From positions 434,001-498,000 of the forward strand of contig NZ_FXTY01000002.1 in the NCBI RefSeq assembly GCF_900182745.1: a DNA stretch of 64,000 nt, read 5' to 3'. Shown here one piece after another: positions 51,761 through 60,893 of this stretch. The position numbers and the translations under genes were made by a program. The notes under the pieces were generated by a model that was given only the letters and a program-made list of their open reading frames with translations, was not told where the DNA came from and searched no databases. Each line of letters starts with the position of its first letter. Position 1 is the stretch's first letter. Origin of the DNA: Shimia sagamensis. GTDB lineage: Bacteria; Pseudomonadota; Alphaproteobacteria; Rhodobacterales; Rhodobacteraceae.

Positions 51761-54631
51761 TCAGCCTTTGTCTTTCAGCCCCATGAGTGCCGCAGCAAAG
51801 GGGTTGTCCGGGTCAATCGCCTTCTCCTTTTTCGGAGGACGGGCCTGGAATTGTTTTGGACCGTTGTCGCGACGTGGGCCTTTGCCTTTTGGCTTGCCAC
51901 CCTTGCCGCGCGGCTTGTCGCCTTGACGGTCATTACGGCCTTGGCCGCCATGAGCTTGGCCTTGACCACCACCCCGACGCTGTTGGTTACGATTGCCACC
52001 CTGACGGCCGGACCAGGTGAAGGTGTAGAACACTTCCACTTCAGGTTCCGCAGCAGCTTCAGTGGCTGGTGCAACCTCGGCCAATGCCTCTTCAACAGGG
52101 GTGTCTTCAACAGGCGCTTCTTCGGCGGGTGCTTCTGGTGCTGCTTCCGCTTCAGGGGCTGCTTCTTCTGACGCAGCCGTGTCTGTCGACTCAGCCTCAG
52201 CAGGCGCTTCCGCAGCTGCCGATTCTTCCGCCGGGGTCGCCTCAGGCGCGGCTTTCACCTTCGCCCGCTCAGCTTTGACCGCTGCATAGCCGAGGCCCTG
52301 CATCAGATCAGCAAACTGCTCCAGCGTCATGCCGGTGATCGAAAGCATGTCCGCTTTGGCCTCAAAGCCACCACGGCTGTCTTCGGCGCGCAGCATATCG
52401 GCCAGACGTTCCAGCATATCGATACGGATCGCGCGCTCACCCGCAGCCCGGTAGCCTGACATGGCGTAGTAACCACGAGGGGCTTCCTTGATGGTTGGCA
52501 CAGTCACCAGACCGGGAGGCGGCGATTCAGGGAAGTCCTGCAAGCCTTGCGCCAAGGACCACAACACCAAACGCAAGCGGGTTGGCGCGGGTTTCAGCAG
52601 CAGAGGCATAAAGATGGTGAACTGACCAAATCGGATGCCGTGCTTGCGCAGGGAGCCTCGGGCGTCCTGATCCAGCTCTTTCACTTCGGTGGCCACATCG
52701 CCACGCGGAATGATGCCAAGGTTTTCAACCATGCGGAACGCAAAGCCACGGGCAAGACCGTTCAGCTCTTCATCTTTGCTCAGGTTCAACAGTGGCTCAA
52801 ACAAAGCTGCAATCTTGCGGTCGATAAAGTGCTGAAGGCGGCGTGCCACCTTCTGCGACACTTCTTCGCCAGCCTCTTCGTCGACAAAGACATCGATCAT
52901 TGGCTTGAGAGGCTCGGCCCCGGCAACCAATTTACCCACCGCGTACTCGCCCCACATGAGGCCGCCCTGTTCGGTAAAGTCGATTTCCGTATCCGGCGCG
53001 TTGTAAAACCGATCCGCGCGCAAATGGAACTGCGGCGCCAACGCCTGCAAGCTCGCTGCCTTCAGCGTCTTGGCTTCCTGTCCGCTGGCTTCTTTGTCCG
53101 CACTAAAACGGAACCCTTCAAGACGACCGACGAATTCACCTTCGACGGTCACCTCACCTTTATCATTCACTTCGGCCAAAAGGGCCTCCTTCTGTTTGAG
53201 CCGGCGCATCAAAACCGATGTGCGCCGATCCACAAATCTTTGAGTTAGACGCTCATGCAAAGCATCTGATAGGCGATCTTCTACCGCGCGGGTTTCCCCA
53301 CGCCAATGGTTTTCGTCACTAACCCAGTTTTTACGTTGTGCGACATATGTCCACGTGCGGATAAACGCCAGACGTTTCGACAATGTGTCAATGTCGCCAT
53401 CCGCCCGATCCAGCCGCTTCACCTGCCGTGCCAGCCAATCATCCGGCACACGCCCACCTTGATGCAAGTACCCAAAGATGTTTTCGATCAGCTGGGCGTG
53501 TTCCGCGTGGCTGATGCCCCGGAAATCCGGAATGCGACACACATCCCACAGCAGCTTCACAGACGCGCCATCACTGGCCCGCGCGGCAACTTCCGCTTCA
53601 TTGGCCACGGTTTTTAACGCCCGCAGATCGTCGGCCTCCCGCGCTTTCATCAGCAGCGCGTCCTCTGAGCCCACCTCAAGCGAGCGGATCAAGGCATCGA
53701 CAGTGCCAAACTGCAGCGCTGGATTACGCCAGTTCAATTTACGCACCGGCGTAAAGCGGTGCTCCATGATCGCCTCCGCCACACCTTCATCCATCGGCGG
53801 CGCTTCGCCGGTCACACCAAAAGTGCCATGGCTCATGCCGCGCCCGGCCCGCCCAGCAATCTGTGCCAACTCGTTGGGCGCCAAAGGCCGCATGCGCCGC
53901 CCGTCAAACTTGGTGGTTGAAGCAAACGCAACGTGATCAATGTCGAGATTGAGCCCCATACCAATGGCGTCTGTCGCCACAAGGTAATCCACGTCGCCGT
54001 TCTGATAGAGCTCCACCTGCGCATTGCGGGTGCGCGGGCTCAGCGCCCCCATCACCACCGCCGCGCCGCCTTTTTGACGGCGGATCAACTCGGCAATGGC
54101 ATAAACGTTGTCCACCGAGAACCCAACAATCGCAGAGCGCGGCTGCATACGGCTGATCTTGCGACTGCCAGAGTAGCTCAGCGTCGACATGCGCTCGCGC
54201 CGCATAAACTGCGCCTCTGGCACCAGTTCCGCGATGGTACTCCGCATGGTGTCACTGCCCAAAAACAATGTCTCATGTGTGCCGCGCATCCGCAAAAGCC
54301 GGTCGGTGAATACATGGCCGCGCTCGGGGTCGGCACAGAGCTGAATTTCGTCAATTGCGACAAAATCCGTGCCCAGCCCCTCGGGCATGGCTTCAACCGT
54401 CGCCACCCAATATTGCGCGCGAGGTGGCACAATGCGCTCTTCACCGGTAACCAGGGCCACAACAGAGGGTCCACGCGCCGCCACAATGCGATCATAAACC
54501 TCACGCGCCAAAAGCCGCAGCGGCAGGCCAATCACCCCGGAGCGATAGCCCAGCATCCGTTCGATGGCATAATGCGTTTTGCCTGTGTTGGTGGGGCCCA
54601 ACACTGCCGTGATCTGCCGATAGTCGGCCAT
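51761..54631 (-). CDS. SUV3-like ATP-dependent RNA helicase with RGG-type tail
   Basis: The 956-residue protein begins with a helicase core: Walker A GPTNTGKTH (residues about 12-20), the DEIQLCADPERG Walker B box, SDTMRSTI, and a second RecA domain with YLVATDAIGMGLNLDI and QIAGRAGRG (motif VI). A SUV3-type C-terminal domain follows to about 780. The last 170 residues are an Ala/Glu/Pro-rich stretch and then a basic Gly/Arg/Gln/Lys region (QQRRGGGQGQAHGGQGRNDR), an RNA-binding tail. In mitochondria SUV3 works with PNPase in RNA decay; alphaproteobacterial homologues are the likely source. Start ATG; gene before it is a TPR protein 31 bases upstream. Confidence 0.92.
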   Translation of the reverse strand: MADYRQITAVLGPTNTGKTHYAIERMLGYRSGVIGLPLRLLAREVYDRIVAARGPSVVALVTGEERIVPPRAQYWVATVEAMPEGLGTDFVAIDEIQLCADPERGHVFTDRLLRMRGTHETLFLGSDTMRSTIAELVPEAQFMRRERMSTLSYSGSRKISRMQPRSAIVGFSVDNVYAIAELIRRQKGGAAVVMGALSPRTRNAQVELYQNGDVDYLVATDAIGMGLNLDIDHVAFASTTKFDGRRMRPLAPNELAQIAGRAGRGMSHGTFGVTGEAPPMDEGVAEAIMEHRFTPVRKLNWRNPALQFGTVDALIRSLEVGSEDALLMKAREADDLRALKTVANEAEVAARASDGASVKLLWDVCRIPDFRGISHAEHAQLIENIFGYLHQGGRVPDDWLARQVKRLDRADGDIDTLSKRLAFIRTWTYVAQRKNWVSDENHWRGETRAVEDRLSDALHERLTQRFVDRRTSVLMRRLKQKEALLAEVNDKGEVTVEGEFVGRLEGFRFSADKEASGQEAKTLKAASLQALAPQFHLRADRFYNAPDTEIDFTEQGGLMWGEYAVGKLVAGAEPLKPMIDVFVDEEAGEEVSQKVARRLQHFIDRKIAALFEPLLNLSKDEELNGLARGFAFRMVENLGIIPRGDVATEVKELDQDARGSLRKHGIRFGQFTIFMPLLLKPAPTRLRLVLWSLAQGLQDFPESPPPGLVTVPTIKEAPRGYYAMSGYRAAGERAIRIDMLERLADMLRAEDSRGGFEAKADMLSITGMTLEQFADLMQGLGYAAVKAERAKVKAAPEATPAEESAAAEAPAEAESTDTAASEEAAPEAEAAPEAPAEEAPVEDTPVEEALAEVAPATEAAAEPEVEVFYTFTWSGRQGGNRNQQRRGGGQGQAHGGQGRNDRQGDKPRGKGGKPKGKGPRRDNGPKQFQARPPKKEKAIDPDNPFAAALMGLKDKG

Positions 54632-54662
54632 CTGTTCGCCCCGCCTGGCTAAAAGTTATGGC

Positions 54663-55256
54663 TCAGAGATCCTGCCCGCGCACCAATGGCGCGAGTCGCT
54701 CCAAAGCTTCTGTTAGGCCTGCCTGATGGGGATGTATAGCCTGCACCTGCTGATAGGCTTCATAGGCGTCTTTGGGCTTGCCAATTTCGTCCAGCATGAT
54801 GGCCAAGCCCATGACCGCATCAAAATGTCTCGGGTTCAGTGCGATCACCTGCTCCAGATCACTCAAAGCCGGTCCATACAGGTCCAATGCATAATAGGCC
54901 CGTGCGCGCTCCGCCCAACCCTGGGCAAACTCCGGCGCGTGATCCACCAGCGCCGTGGCGTGCTCCACCGCAGCCTCCATCTCAGAGACCTCGATGGCTT
55001 TGCGCGTGCGCCGCAGCAGGAAGTCCGCAGAGGCAGACCCAGAGGCATCCCATAGGTGACGAATTTGCCCGGCCAATTGTTCAGCCCGCGCGGCATCCGC
55101 CACCGCCAGCTCCGCCATCATGCGCGACAATTCGCTGTCCGCCACAATCTCAGCCGCGTCGTTTTGCTGAGAAATCGCAACTGATGGTTGAAATGCCGTG
55201 ACACACAGCACAAATGCCGCAACGGTAGGTTTGAGAAGATGTCGTAAGTTGACCAT
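54663..55256 (-). CDS. Exported TPR-repeat protein
   Basis: The 197-residue protein has a signal peptide (KPTVAAFVLCVTAFQPSVAIS) and three tetratricopeptide-like repeats (AEQLAGQIRHLWDASGSASADF; AVEHATALVDHAPEFAQGWAERARAYYALD; DLEQVIALNPRHFDAVMGLAIMLDEIGKPKDAYEAYQQVQAIHP, in segments). TPRs bind partner proteins. ATG 55256 gives the best signal peptide; the ribosome site is weak and ATG 55295 is possible. It heads the reverse-strand run TPR, helicase, S4 protein, FdxA, CarD. Confidence 0.8.
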   Translation of the reverse strand: MVNLRHLLKPTVAAFVLCVTAFQPSVAISQQNDAAEIVADSELSRMMAELAVADAARAEQLAGQIRHLWDASGSASADFLLRRTRKAIEVSEMEAAVEHATALVDHAPEFAQGWAERARAYYALDLYGPALSDLEQVIALNPRHFDAVMGLAIMLDEIGKPKDAYEAYQQVQAIHPHQAGLTEALERLAPLVRGQDL

Positions 55257-55326
55257 AACGTAAATCAATGTAGCCCGTGTGCGTGTGATTCCCAACATGT
55301 GCACAAGAATTTGAAGGATCAAGCAG

Positions 55327-55617
55327 ATGAGCGATATCATTTCCGCCGCAGTGGCAGCCCTGACCGAGAAACTTGGCGGCGAAGCCTTTGATGGCTCTGC
55401 CAAATTTGCCATCGAAGGCGAAGGCGCAATCATCATCGACGCAGACGGCGTCCGCGCTGGCGACGACGAAACCGACGTGACCATGACCGCAGACGCAGAC
55501 ACCTTTCAGTCGATTCTCGACGGTGAGTTGAATCCAACTGCGGCGTTTATGTCTGGCAAACTGGCAATTGACGGTGACATGGGCGCGGCGATGAAGCTCG
55601 GCGGCGTGCTGGCCTGA
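55327..55617 (+). CDS. SCP2 sterol-binding-domain protein
   Basis: The 96-residue protein is a single SCP2 domain: AVAALTEKLGGEAFDGSAKFAIEGEG, IIIDADGVRAGDDETDVTMTADADTF and GELNPTAAFMSGKLAIDGDMGAAMKL. SCP2 proteins bind acyl chains or sterol-like lipids in a hydrophobic tunnel; small bacterial members are of unknown role. AAGGA precedes the ATG. Its TGA shares a base with the next ATG (TGATG), coupling it to the hydrolase gene. Divergent from the TPR gene. Confidence 0.92.
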   Translation: MSDIISAAVAALTEKLGGEAFDGSAKFAIEGEGAIIIDADGVRAGDDETDVTMTADADTFQSILDGELNPTAAFMSGKLAIDGDMGAAMKLGGVLA

Positions 55618-56570
55618 TGACCTTGCAGCGCGCGCCTTTTTATCACGACGTTGCCGAAGGCCCAGAGGCACAGGCTTACTGGGTTACGGCGGATGACGGG
55701 GTGCGCCTGCGTTTTGCCCATTGGCCTTTAAAAAACGCCAAAGGCCCGGCTAAGGGGACCGTGTTGCTGTTTCCTGGCCGCACGGAATATGTGGAAAAAT
55801 ATGGCCGCGCTGCCGCAGATTTTGCGGCGCGCGGTTACGCCATGATTGCCATCGATTGGCGCGGCCAAGGGTTGGCAGATCGCATGGTAGAGCCCCGCTA
55901 CGTGGGCTATGTTGAAGCTTTTTCTGACTTCCAACGCGATGTAGCGGCTGTCCTGACAGCACTTGGCACGTTGGACCTTCCGCAACCCTGGCACTTGCTT
56001 GGCCACTCCATGGGCGGCTGCATCGGCCTGCGCGCCCTGAACGAAGGTCTGCCGGTCAAAACCGCGTCTTTCTCCGCCCCAATGTGGGGCATTGGCCTTG
56101 CTCCGCACCTGCGCGCCGCCGCCTGGACAATTGGCGCATTGAGCAAACCACTCGGGTTCGGTGGGCGACTGTCTCCCATGACCTCTCCAGTGACCTTGGT
56201 GTTGGATCAACCGTTTGACGACAACACGCTGACCAAAGACCCGGACATGTACGCCTATATGCAGCGCCAAATGACCGAACAGCCTGACTTGGCTCTGGCT
56301 GGCCCTGCAATCAACTGGGTTTACGAAGCTTTGAAAGAATGCCGAGACCTACGCGCCCTGCCTTCACCAAACATCCCCTGCCTGACCTTCCTCGGCAGCG
56401 ACGAACGCATTGTGCACACCGGCGCAGTCCATGACCGGATGGCGCGCTGGCAAAATGGCACCTTGGACCTCATTGATGCTGGCGAACATGAAGTGATGAT
56501 GGAGGTGCCAAAGACCCGCACCCACATCTTTGACGCCTGTGCCGCGTTTTATAACAGCCACAACACCTGA
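55617..56570 (+). CDS. Lysophospholipase-like alpha/beta hydrolase
   Basis: The 317-residue hydrolase has the nucleophile elbow LLGHSMGGCIGLRAL (Ser), GTVLLFPGRTEYVEKYG (oxyanion region), IDWRGQGLADR, LTFLGSDERIV (Asp) and DAGEHEVMMEVP (His). It resembles PldB/monoglyceride lipases. Co-translation with the SCP2 gene suggests that both handle a lipid substrate. A dispersed repeat follows the stop. Confidence 0.88.
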   Translation: MTLQRAPFYHDVAEGPEAQAYWVTADDGVRLRFAHWPLKNAKGPAKGTVLLFPGRTEYVEKYGRAAADFAARGYAMIAIDWRGQGLADRMVEPRYVGYVEAFSDFQRDVAAVLTALGTLDLPQPWHLLGHSMGGCIGLRALNEGLPVKTASFSAPMWGIGLAPHLRAAAWTIGALSKPLGFGGRLSPMTSPVTLVLDQPFDDNTLTKDPDMYAYMQRQMTEQPDLALAGPAINWVYEALKECRDLRALPSPNIPCLTFLGSDERIVHTGAVHDRMARWQNGTLDLIDAGEHEVMMEVPKTRTHIFDACAAFYNSHNT

Positions 56571-56620
56571 CATTCATTTTCCTGAAATACCCTGGGGTGT
56601 CTGAGGGGCTGGCCCCTCAG
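56571..56620 (-). repeat. Dispersed intergenic palindromic repeat, copy B
   Basis: On the minus strand, CTGAGGGGCCAGCCCCTCAG is followed by CACCCCAGGGTATTTCAGGAA, matching the two blocks of copy A at 21801-21857 in inverted orientation. It lies between the convergent hydrolase and FAH-family genes. Confidence 0.62.
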
Positions 56621-56640
56621 AACCATCTGGTTACTCAAAC

Positions 56641-57471
56641 TCACCCGTCGCGCATCACGCGTTGACGCTGCTTGCCCAAGCCTTCGATGCTCAACTCCAT
56701 CACATCCCCCGCCTGCAAGTAACGCGGCGGCTTGAAGCCCATTCCGACACCAGGCGGTGTGCCGGTGGCAATCACATCACCCGGATGCAGGGTCATCATC
56801 TGGCTCAGATATGAAATGATCTCTGCCACACCAAACACCATCGACGCCGTATTGCCAGTCTGCACCCGCGCGCCATTCACATCCAGCGTCAATGCGAGAT
56901 CCTGCACATCCCCCACCTCATCCAGCGTCACCAGCCACGGCCCCAGAGGCCCAAAACTGTCGCAGCTTTTGCCTTTGGTCCACTGCCCGCCACGCTCGAT
57001 CTGCAGGCTACGCTCGGACACGTCATTGGCAATGGTGTAACCCGCCACATGGCTAAGAGCGTCTTCCTTGGAGACATATTTGGCCGCCTTGCCAATCACC
57101 ACGGCCAACTCCACCTCCCAGTCGCCTTTCTCGGACCCGCGCGGCAGGATCACCGGGTCATCCGGGCCGACAATGGCGCTGGTGGCTTTCATAAACAGAA
57201 TGGGCTCTTTGGGAATGTCCATGCCCGCCTCTTCGGCGTGGTCAGAATAGTTCAGTCCAATACACAGGTATTTGCCCACTTGCCCGACCGGTGCGCCCAA
57301 CCGCAGGTCGCCTTCCGCCAGAGGCAGGCTTTCCGGATCCACCTCCGGCAAGTCCGCCAGCACGTCTCCGGCCAAATCCGTCACCACGCTGGACAAATCC
57401 CGCACCTGACCTGCCTTATCCAAAACGCCGGGCTTTTCCGCACCGCGCTCGCCATACCGCACAAACCGCAT
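56641..57471 (-). CDS. Fumarylacetoacetate hydrolase (FAH) family protein
   Basis: The 276-residue protein has the FAH barrel marks: VGKYLCIGLNYSDHAEEAGM, PILFMKATSAIVGPDDPVILP, DWEVELAVVIGK (metal Glu), DVSERSLQIERGGQWTKGKSCDSFGPLGPWLV and MTLHPGDVIATGTPPGVG. Members hydrolyse C-C bonds of beta-diketo acids or act as decarboxylase or ureidoglycolate-lactonase-like enzymes. With hppD 12 kb away, a tyrosine-pathway role is possible but not established; true FahA is longer. GGAGG precedes ATG 57471. Confidence 0.9.
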   Translation of the reverse strand: MRFVRYGERGAEKPGVLDKAGQVRDLSSVVTDLAGDVLADLPEVDPESLPLAEGDLRLGAPVGQVGKYLCIGLNYSDHAEEAGMDIPKEPILFMKATSAIVGPDDPVILPRGSEKGDWEVELAVVIGKAAKYVSKEDALSHVAGYTIANDVSERSLQIERGGQWTKGKSCDSFGPLGPWLVTLDEVGDVQDLALTLDVNGARVQTGNTASMVFGVAEIISYLSQMMTLHPGDVIATGTPPGVGMGFKPPRYLQAGDVMELSIEGLGKQRQRVMRDG

Positions 57472-57598
57472 CTGATCCTCCGTCTTTGACTTGCCGCCAT
57501 GCTCCCGCGCAGGCACAGGAAGTGCAACCCCCTCTTGAACCTCCACCCCGCCTCTGCCTATCTGATCTGCAACAGATTTCTGAACAAAGGCCGCTTCC

Positions 57599-59428
57599 AT
57601 GCTGAACCTTCCCTTCCCCGCCACTGATCTACTACGCGACGCCAACGCCTCTTCCGGTGCCAACGCCTTTGGCGACCTGCCAGAGTGGGACCTGAGCGAT
57701 CTCTATACCGGCGACGATGCACCTGAACTGAAAGCCGACCTGGAATGGCTCGAAGGCGAATGTGCCGCCTTTGCAAACGATTACGAGGGAAAACTGGCGA
57801 ATCTGTCTGCCGCCGACCTGCTGAGATGCGTACAGCGCAATGAGAAAATCTCTCAGGTGTCCGGCCGCATCATGTCTTACGCCGGTCTACGCTACTACCA
57901 GCTCACCACCGACGCCGAACGCGCGCAGTTCATGGCGAATATGCAGGAGAAACTGACCAATTTCTCCACGCCACTGGTGTTCTTCACACTGGAACTCAAC
58001 CGCCTCGAAGATGACAAACTGACCGCAGCCTTTGCAGAAAACATCGATCTGGCCCGCTACGAGCCAGTCTTCCGCCGCATTCGCGCAATGAAACCACACC
58101 AGCTGTCGGATGAGCTGGAGAAGTTCCTGCACGATCTTGGCGTGGTTGGCGATGCGTGGGAGCGCCTGTTTGACGAGACCATCGCGGGACTGACTTTTGA
58201 CATTGAAGGCGAAGAGCTCAACATCGAAGGCACGCTCAACTTCCTGACCGATCCGGACCGCGCCAAACGCGAAACGGCCGCGCGCGAAGTGGCGCGGGTG
58301 CTGGGCGAAAACGTGAAGATCTTCTCCCGCGTGCACAACACTGCCGCCAAAGAAAAAGAAGTGGTTGATCGCTGGCGCAACATGCCGACCGCGCAAACCG
58401 GCCGTCACCTGTCCAACGATGTGGAACCCGAGGTGGTCGAGGCATTACGCGACGCCGTGGTTGCCGCCTACCCAAAGCTCAGCCACCGCTACTACGAGCT
58501 GAAACGCAAATGGCTTGGCCTGGACGTGATGCAGGTCTGGGACCGCAACGCGCCGCTGCCGATGGAAGATCCCACCACTGTGGATTGGGACACCGCCCAG
58601 AAAACCGTGATGGACGCCTACACCGCCTTTGATCCACGTATGGGCGAGTTGGCAGAGCCGTTCTTTAGCAAAGGCTGGATCGACGCGGGCGTGAAACCCG
58701 GCAAGGCCCCCGGCGCTTTTGCCCACCCCACTGTGACCAACGTGCACCCCTATGTGATGCTAAATTACCTTGGCAAACCACGCGATGTGATGACCTTGGC
58801 GCATGAGTTGGGCCACGGCGTGCACCAGGTGCTGGCCGCAGACCAAGGCGAGATGCTGTCCTCCACCCCGCTCACGCTGGCGGAAACCGCGTCTGTGTTT
58901 GGCGAAATGCTGACCTTCCGCGCGATGCTGGACAAAGCCGAAACTCAGGAGCAGCGCAAAATCCTGCTGGCGGGCAAGGTTGAGGACATGATCAACACCG
59001 TGGTGCGCCAGATCGCCTTCTACGATTTTGAGTGCAAACTGCATGCCGCCCGCCGTGAAAGCGAGCTGACCCCAGAAGACATCAACGCGTTGTGGATGTC
59101 GGTGCAGGCCGAAAGCCTTGGCGACGCCTTTGAGTATATGGATGGCTATGAAACCTTCTGGGCCTACATCCCGCACTTCGTACATTCGCCGTTCTACGTC
59201 TACGCCTATGCCTTTGGCGACGGCCTCGTAAATGCGCTCTATGCCGTTTACGCCGAGGGCGACGAAGGCTTTGAGGACAAATACTTCGAAATGCTCAAGG
59301 CGGGTGGTTCCAAGCACCACTCCGAACTGCTGGCACCGTTTGGTCTGGATGCCTCTGATCCGAAGTTCTGGGACAAAGGCCTGAGCATGATTTCGTCGAT
59401 GATCGACGAGCTTGAGGCGATGGAATAA
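57599..59428 (+). CDS. pepF: Oligoendopeptidase F (M3 peptidase)
   Basis: The 609-residue metallopeptidase has the zinc motif TLAHELGHGVHQVL (HExxH) with the downstream Glu in LAETASVFGEML, the N-terminal helical PepF domain (GDLPEWDLSDLYTGDD) and the C-terminal GYETFWAYIPHFVHSPFYVYAYAFG lid. It cleaves short peptides in the cytosol. Length fits PepF (about 600). AAAGG lies before ATG 57599. A terminator follows 29 bases after the stop. Upstream it is divergent from the FAH-family gene. Confidence 0.95.
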   Translation: MLNLPFPATDLLRDANASSGANAFGDLPEWDLSDLYTGDDAPELKADLEWLEGECAAFANDYEGKLANLSAADLLRCVQRNEKISQVSGRIMSYAGLRYYQLTTDAERAQFMANMQEKLTNFSTPLVFFTLELNRLEDDKLTAAFAENIDLARYEPVFRRIRAMKPHQLSDELEKFLHDLGVVGDAWERLFDETIAGLTFDIEGEELNIEGTLNFLTDPDRAKRETAAREVARVLGENVKIFSRVHNTAAKEKEVVDRWRNMPTAQTGRHLSNDVEPEVVEALRDAVVAAYPKLSHRYYELKRKWLGLDVMQVWDRNAPLPMEDPTTVDWDTAQKTVMDAYTAFDPRMGELAEPFFSKGWIDAGVKPGKAPGAFAHPTVTNVHPYVMLNYLGKPRDVMTLAHELGHGVHQVLAADQGEMLSSTPLTLAETASVFGEMLTFRAMLDKAETQEQRKILLAGKVEDMINTVVRQIAFYDFECKLHAARRESELTPEDINALWMSVQAESLGDAFEYMDGYETFWAYIPHFVHSPFYVYAYAFGDGLVNALYAVYAEGDEGFEDKYFEMLKAGGSKHHSELLAPFGLDASDPKFWDKGLSMISSMIDELEAME

Positions 59429-59456
59429 CGCCTCAAGCCGTATTGCGAATGATGAA

Positions 59457-59486
59457 GGGCCGGAGCAAATTCTCCGGTCCTTTTTT
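59457..59486 (+). terminator. Rho-independent terminator after pepF
   Basis: GGGCCGGAG and CTCCGGTCC pair (nine bp, one G-T pair, six-base loop), then six T. Confidence 0.88.
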
Positions 59487-59487
59487 C

Positions 59488-60387
59488 TTAGGCAGCCGCC
59501 GCAGCTTTGCCCCAGCTTTTGATATGCTCCACAACGGTGGACAGGGTGACATCAAAGGTCTCTTCAACCTTCTGCGTGTCAATGCACATGTCGTCATCGC
59601 CCATTTTGGCCAGAGCGCCGTACATGTCTGTCAGCATGTGCCCCATGCCCGGATTGCCAAAAGCTTCCGCCACCTGCGCCCCCAATTCTGCCGGAGACTG
59701 TGGAGCAAAGGACACTGGGCGCTCCACCCAGCCTGACAACAGCTCCGCCAATTGCCCGCCGGTGAGCGGCGCAGGCGTGCCAATTTCAAAGTGCTGCCCT
59801 GCCAGATCAGGGCGGGACAACGCCGCCACAGCCACTCGGGCTTGGTCAAAATGCGAGGTCCAAGTGACCTTCATTGTGTCTGGCAGCGGTGGATAGTTCA
59901 AAACACCTTCGGTTTTCAGCTGCGGTGTCAGGAACCCGGGCAGCAGGTTTTCCAGATAAATGGTCGGCTGCAACACAATCGAGGGAATGCCGCTGTTCAA
60001 TACAGCCATCATGCCACCCGTGGTGGCGTCGATCATCATCGAGGACGGGTAACGCGCTCCGGACGTGCCTCCGGTGGTGAAGACAAGCAAGGGCAATCCC
60101 ACCTGATGAGCGGCAGTGAAAAACGCGGTCATCCACGTCTGCGGGTCTTCAGGTGTGGCCGGCGCAGGCAGATGCAGAAACGCGGCATCAACCCCGTCTA
60201 ATGCACGTGCAATGGCGTCAACATCATCCAAAGTGGCGGCAAAGGCATGTGCTTCACTGTGCATGTCGGAAATCTTGGCAACGTCGCGCGCCACAGCGCG
60301 CACAGTCAATCCTTTGGCAAGTGCTTCCTGCACAACGGGGGCGCCTTGCGCACCGGTGGCGCCAAAAATTGCAACGGTCTGGTTCAT
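59488..60387 (-). CDS. NmrA-family NAD(P)-binding protein
   Basis: The 299-residue atypical SDR has the Rossmann motif AIFGATGAQGAPVVQEAL (GxxGxxG) and lacks the YxxxK pair, as in NmrA/HSCARG redox-sensor proteins. TTGGTSGARYPSSMM and NYPPLPDTMKVTWTSHFDQA follow family order. It may sense NAD(P) ratio or reduce a quinone-like substrate. GGAG precedes ATG 60387. Divergent from an HxlR regulator with an inverted repeat between, the usual arrangement for a regulator and its target. Confidence 0.88.
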   Translation of the reverse strand: MNQTVAIFGATGAQGAPVVQEALAKGLTVRAVARDVAKISDMHSEAHAFAATLDDVDAIARALDGVDAAFLHLPAPATPEDPQTWMTAFFTAAHQVGLPLLVFTTGGTSGARYPSSMMIDATTGGMMAVLNSGIPSIVLQPTIYLENLLPGFLTPQLKTEGVLNYPPLPDTMKVTWTSHFDQARVAVAALSRPDLAGQHFEIGTPAPLTGGQLAELLSGWVERPVSFAPQSPAELGAQVAEAFGNPGMGHMLTDMYGALAKMGDDDMCIDTQKVEETFDVTLSTVVEHIKSWGKAAAAA

Positions 60388-60388
60388 A

Positions 60389-60427
60389 GTGGTTCTCCGT
60401 GATACGGTGGTTACTGTTGAGAACCAC
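60389..60427. promoter_or_regulatory. Inverted and direct GTGGTT repeats between NmrA and HxlR genes
   Basis: GTGGTTCTC at 60389-60397 and GAGAACCAC at 60419-60427 are a perfect nine-base inverted repeat; a further GTGGTT begins at 60407. It lies right against the NmrA start and 44 bases before the HxlR start, so it is a probable operator of the HxlR protein. Confidence 0.65.
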
Positions 60428-60470
60428 ACTTAAGAGACTTGGTTTGAGCGCAAAAGGAGGCACTAATTCA

Positions 60471-60893
60471 TTGGATAGGCACACAGAAGTAACCCCCTCC
60501 GACATTCAGGAGATGAATGACGGTGTGGATACATGGGTGGCAAATGACTTCAGCGGCACTTGCCCGGTGCGTGATGTTCTGGATCGGGTTGGGGACAAAT
60601 GGAGCGTGCTGGTGGTGCTGCGTCTGGGGCGCGGGCCGGAACGGTTCCGTGCGCTCCTGCGCGCAGTGGCGGGCATTTCCCAACGCATGTTGACGGTGAC
60701 ATTACGCGGGCTGGAGCGCGATGGTCTTGTGCACCGCGAAGTCTTCGACACCCGACCGCCCTCCGTGGAGTACAGCCTCACCCCTTTGGGGCACTCGCTG
60801 TTGGGCCACATCACAGGCTTGGCAAACTGGGCTGTGGAGCATGAGGCAGACATTGCACAGGCGCAGGCGGCATATTCCCACAAACATGACTGA
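60471..60893 (+). CDS. HxlR-family winged-helix regulator
   Basis: The 140-residue protein has the HxlR core CPVRDVLDRVGDKWSVLVVLRL (with the redox-type Cys), RFRALLRAVAGISQRMLTVTLRGLERDGLVHREV and PPSVEYSLTPLGHSL. HxlR proteins often sense aldehydes, quinones or disulfide stress. An ideal ribosome site AAAGGAGG (60453-60460) stands ten bases before the TTG at 60471, so that start is taken; ATG 60513 has its SD-like bases at zero spacing and the upstream ATG 60399 lies in the operator region. The NmrA gene is the likely target. Confidence 0.88.
   Translation: MDRHTEVTPSDIQEMNDGVDTWVANDFSGTCPVRDVLDRVGDKWSVLVVLRLGRGPERFRALLRAVAGISQRMLTVTLRGLERDGLVHREVFDTRPPSVEYSLTPLGHSLLGHITGLANWAVEHEADIAQAQAAYSHKHD

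Noticed and set aside
56641-57471. True fumarylacetoacetase completing the tyrosine pathway with hppD
   Set aside because: At 276 residues it belongs to the short FAH-family branch; fumarylacetoacetase is over 400 residues, and no hmgA or maiA is near.
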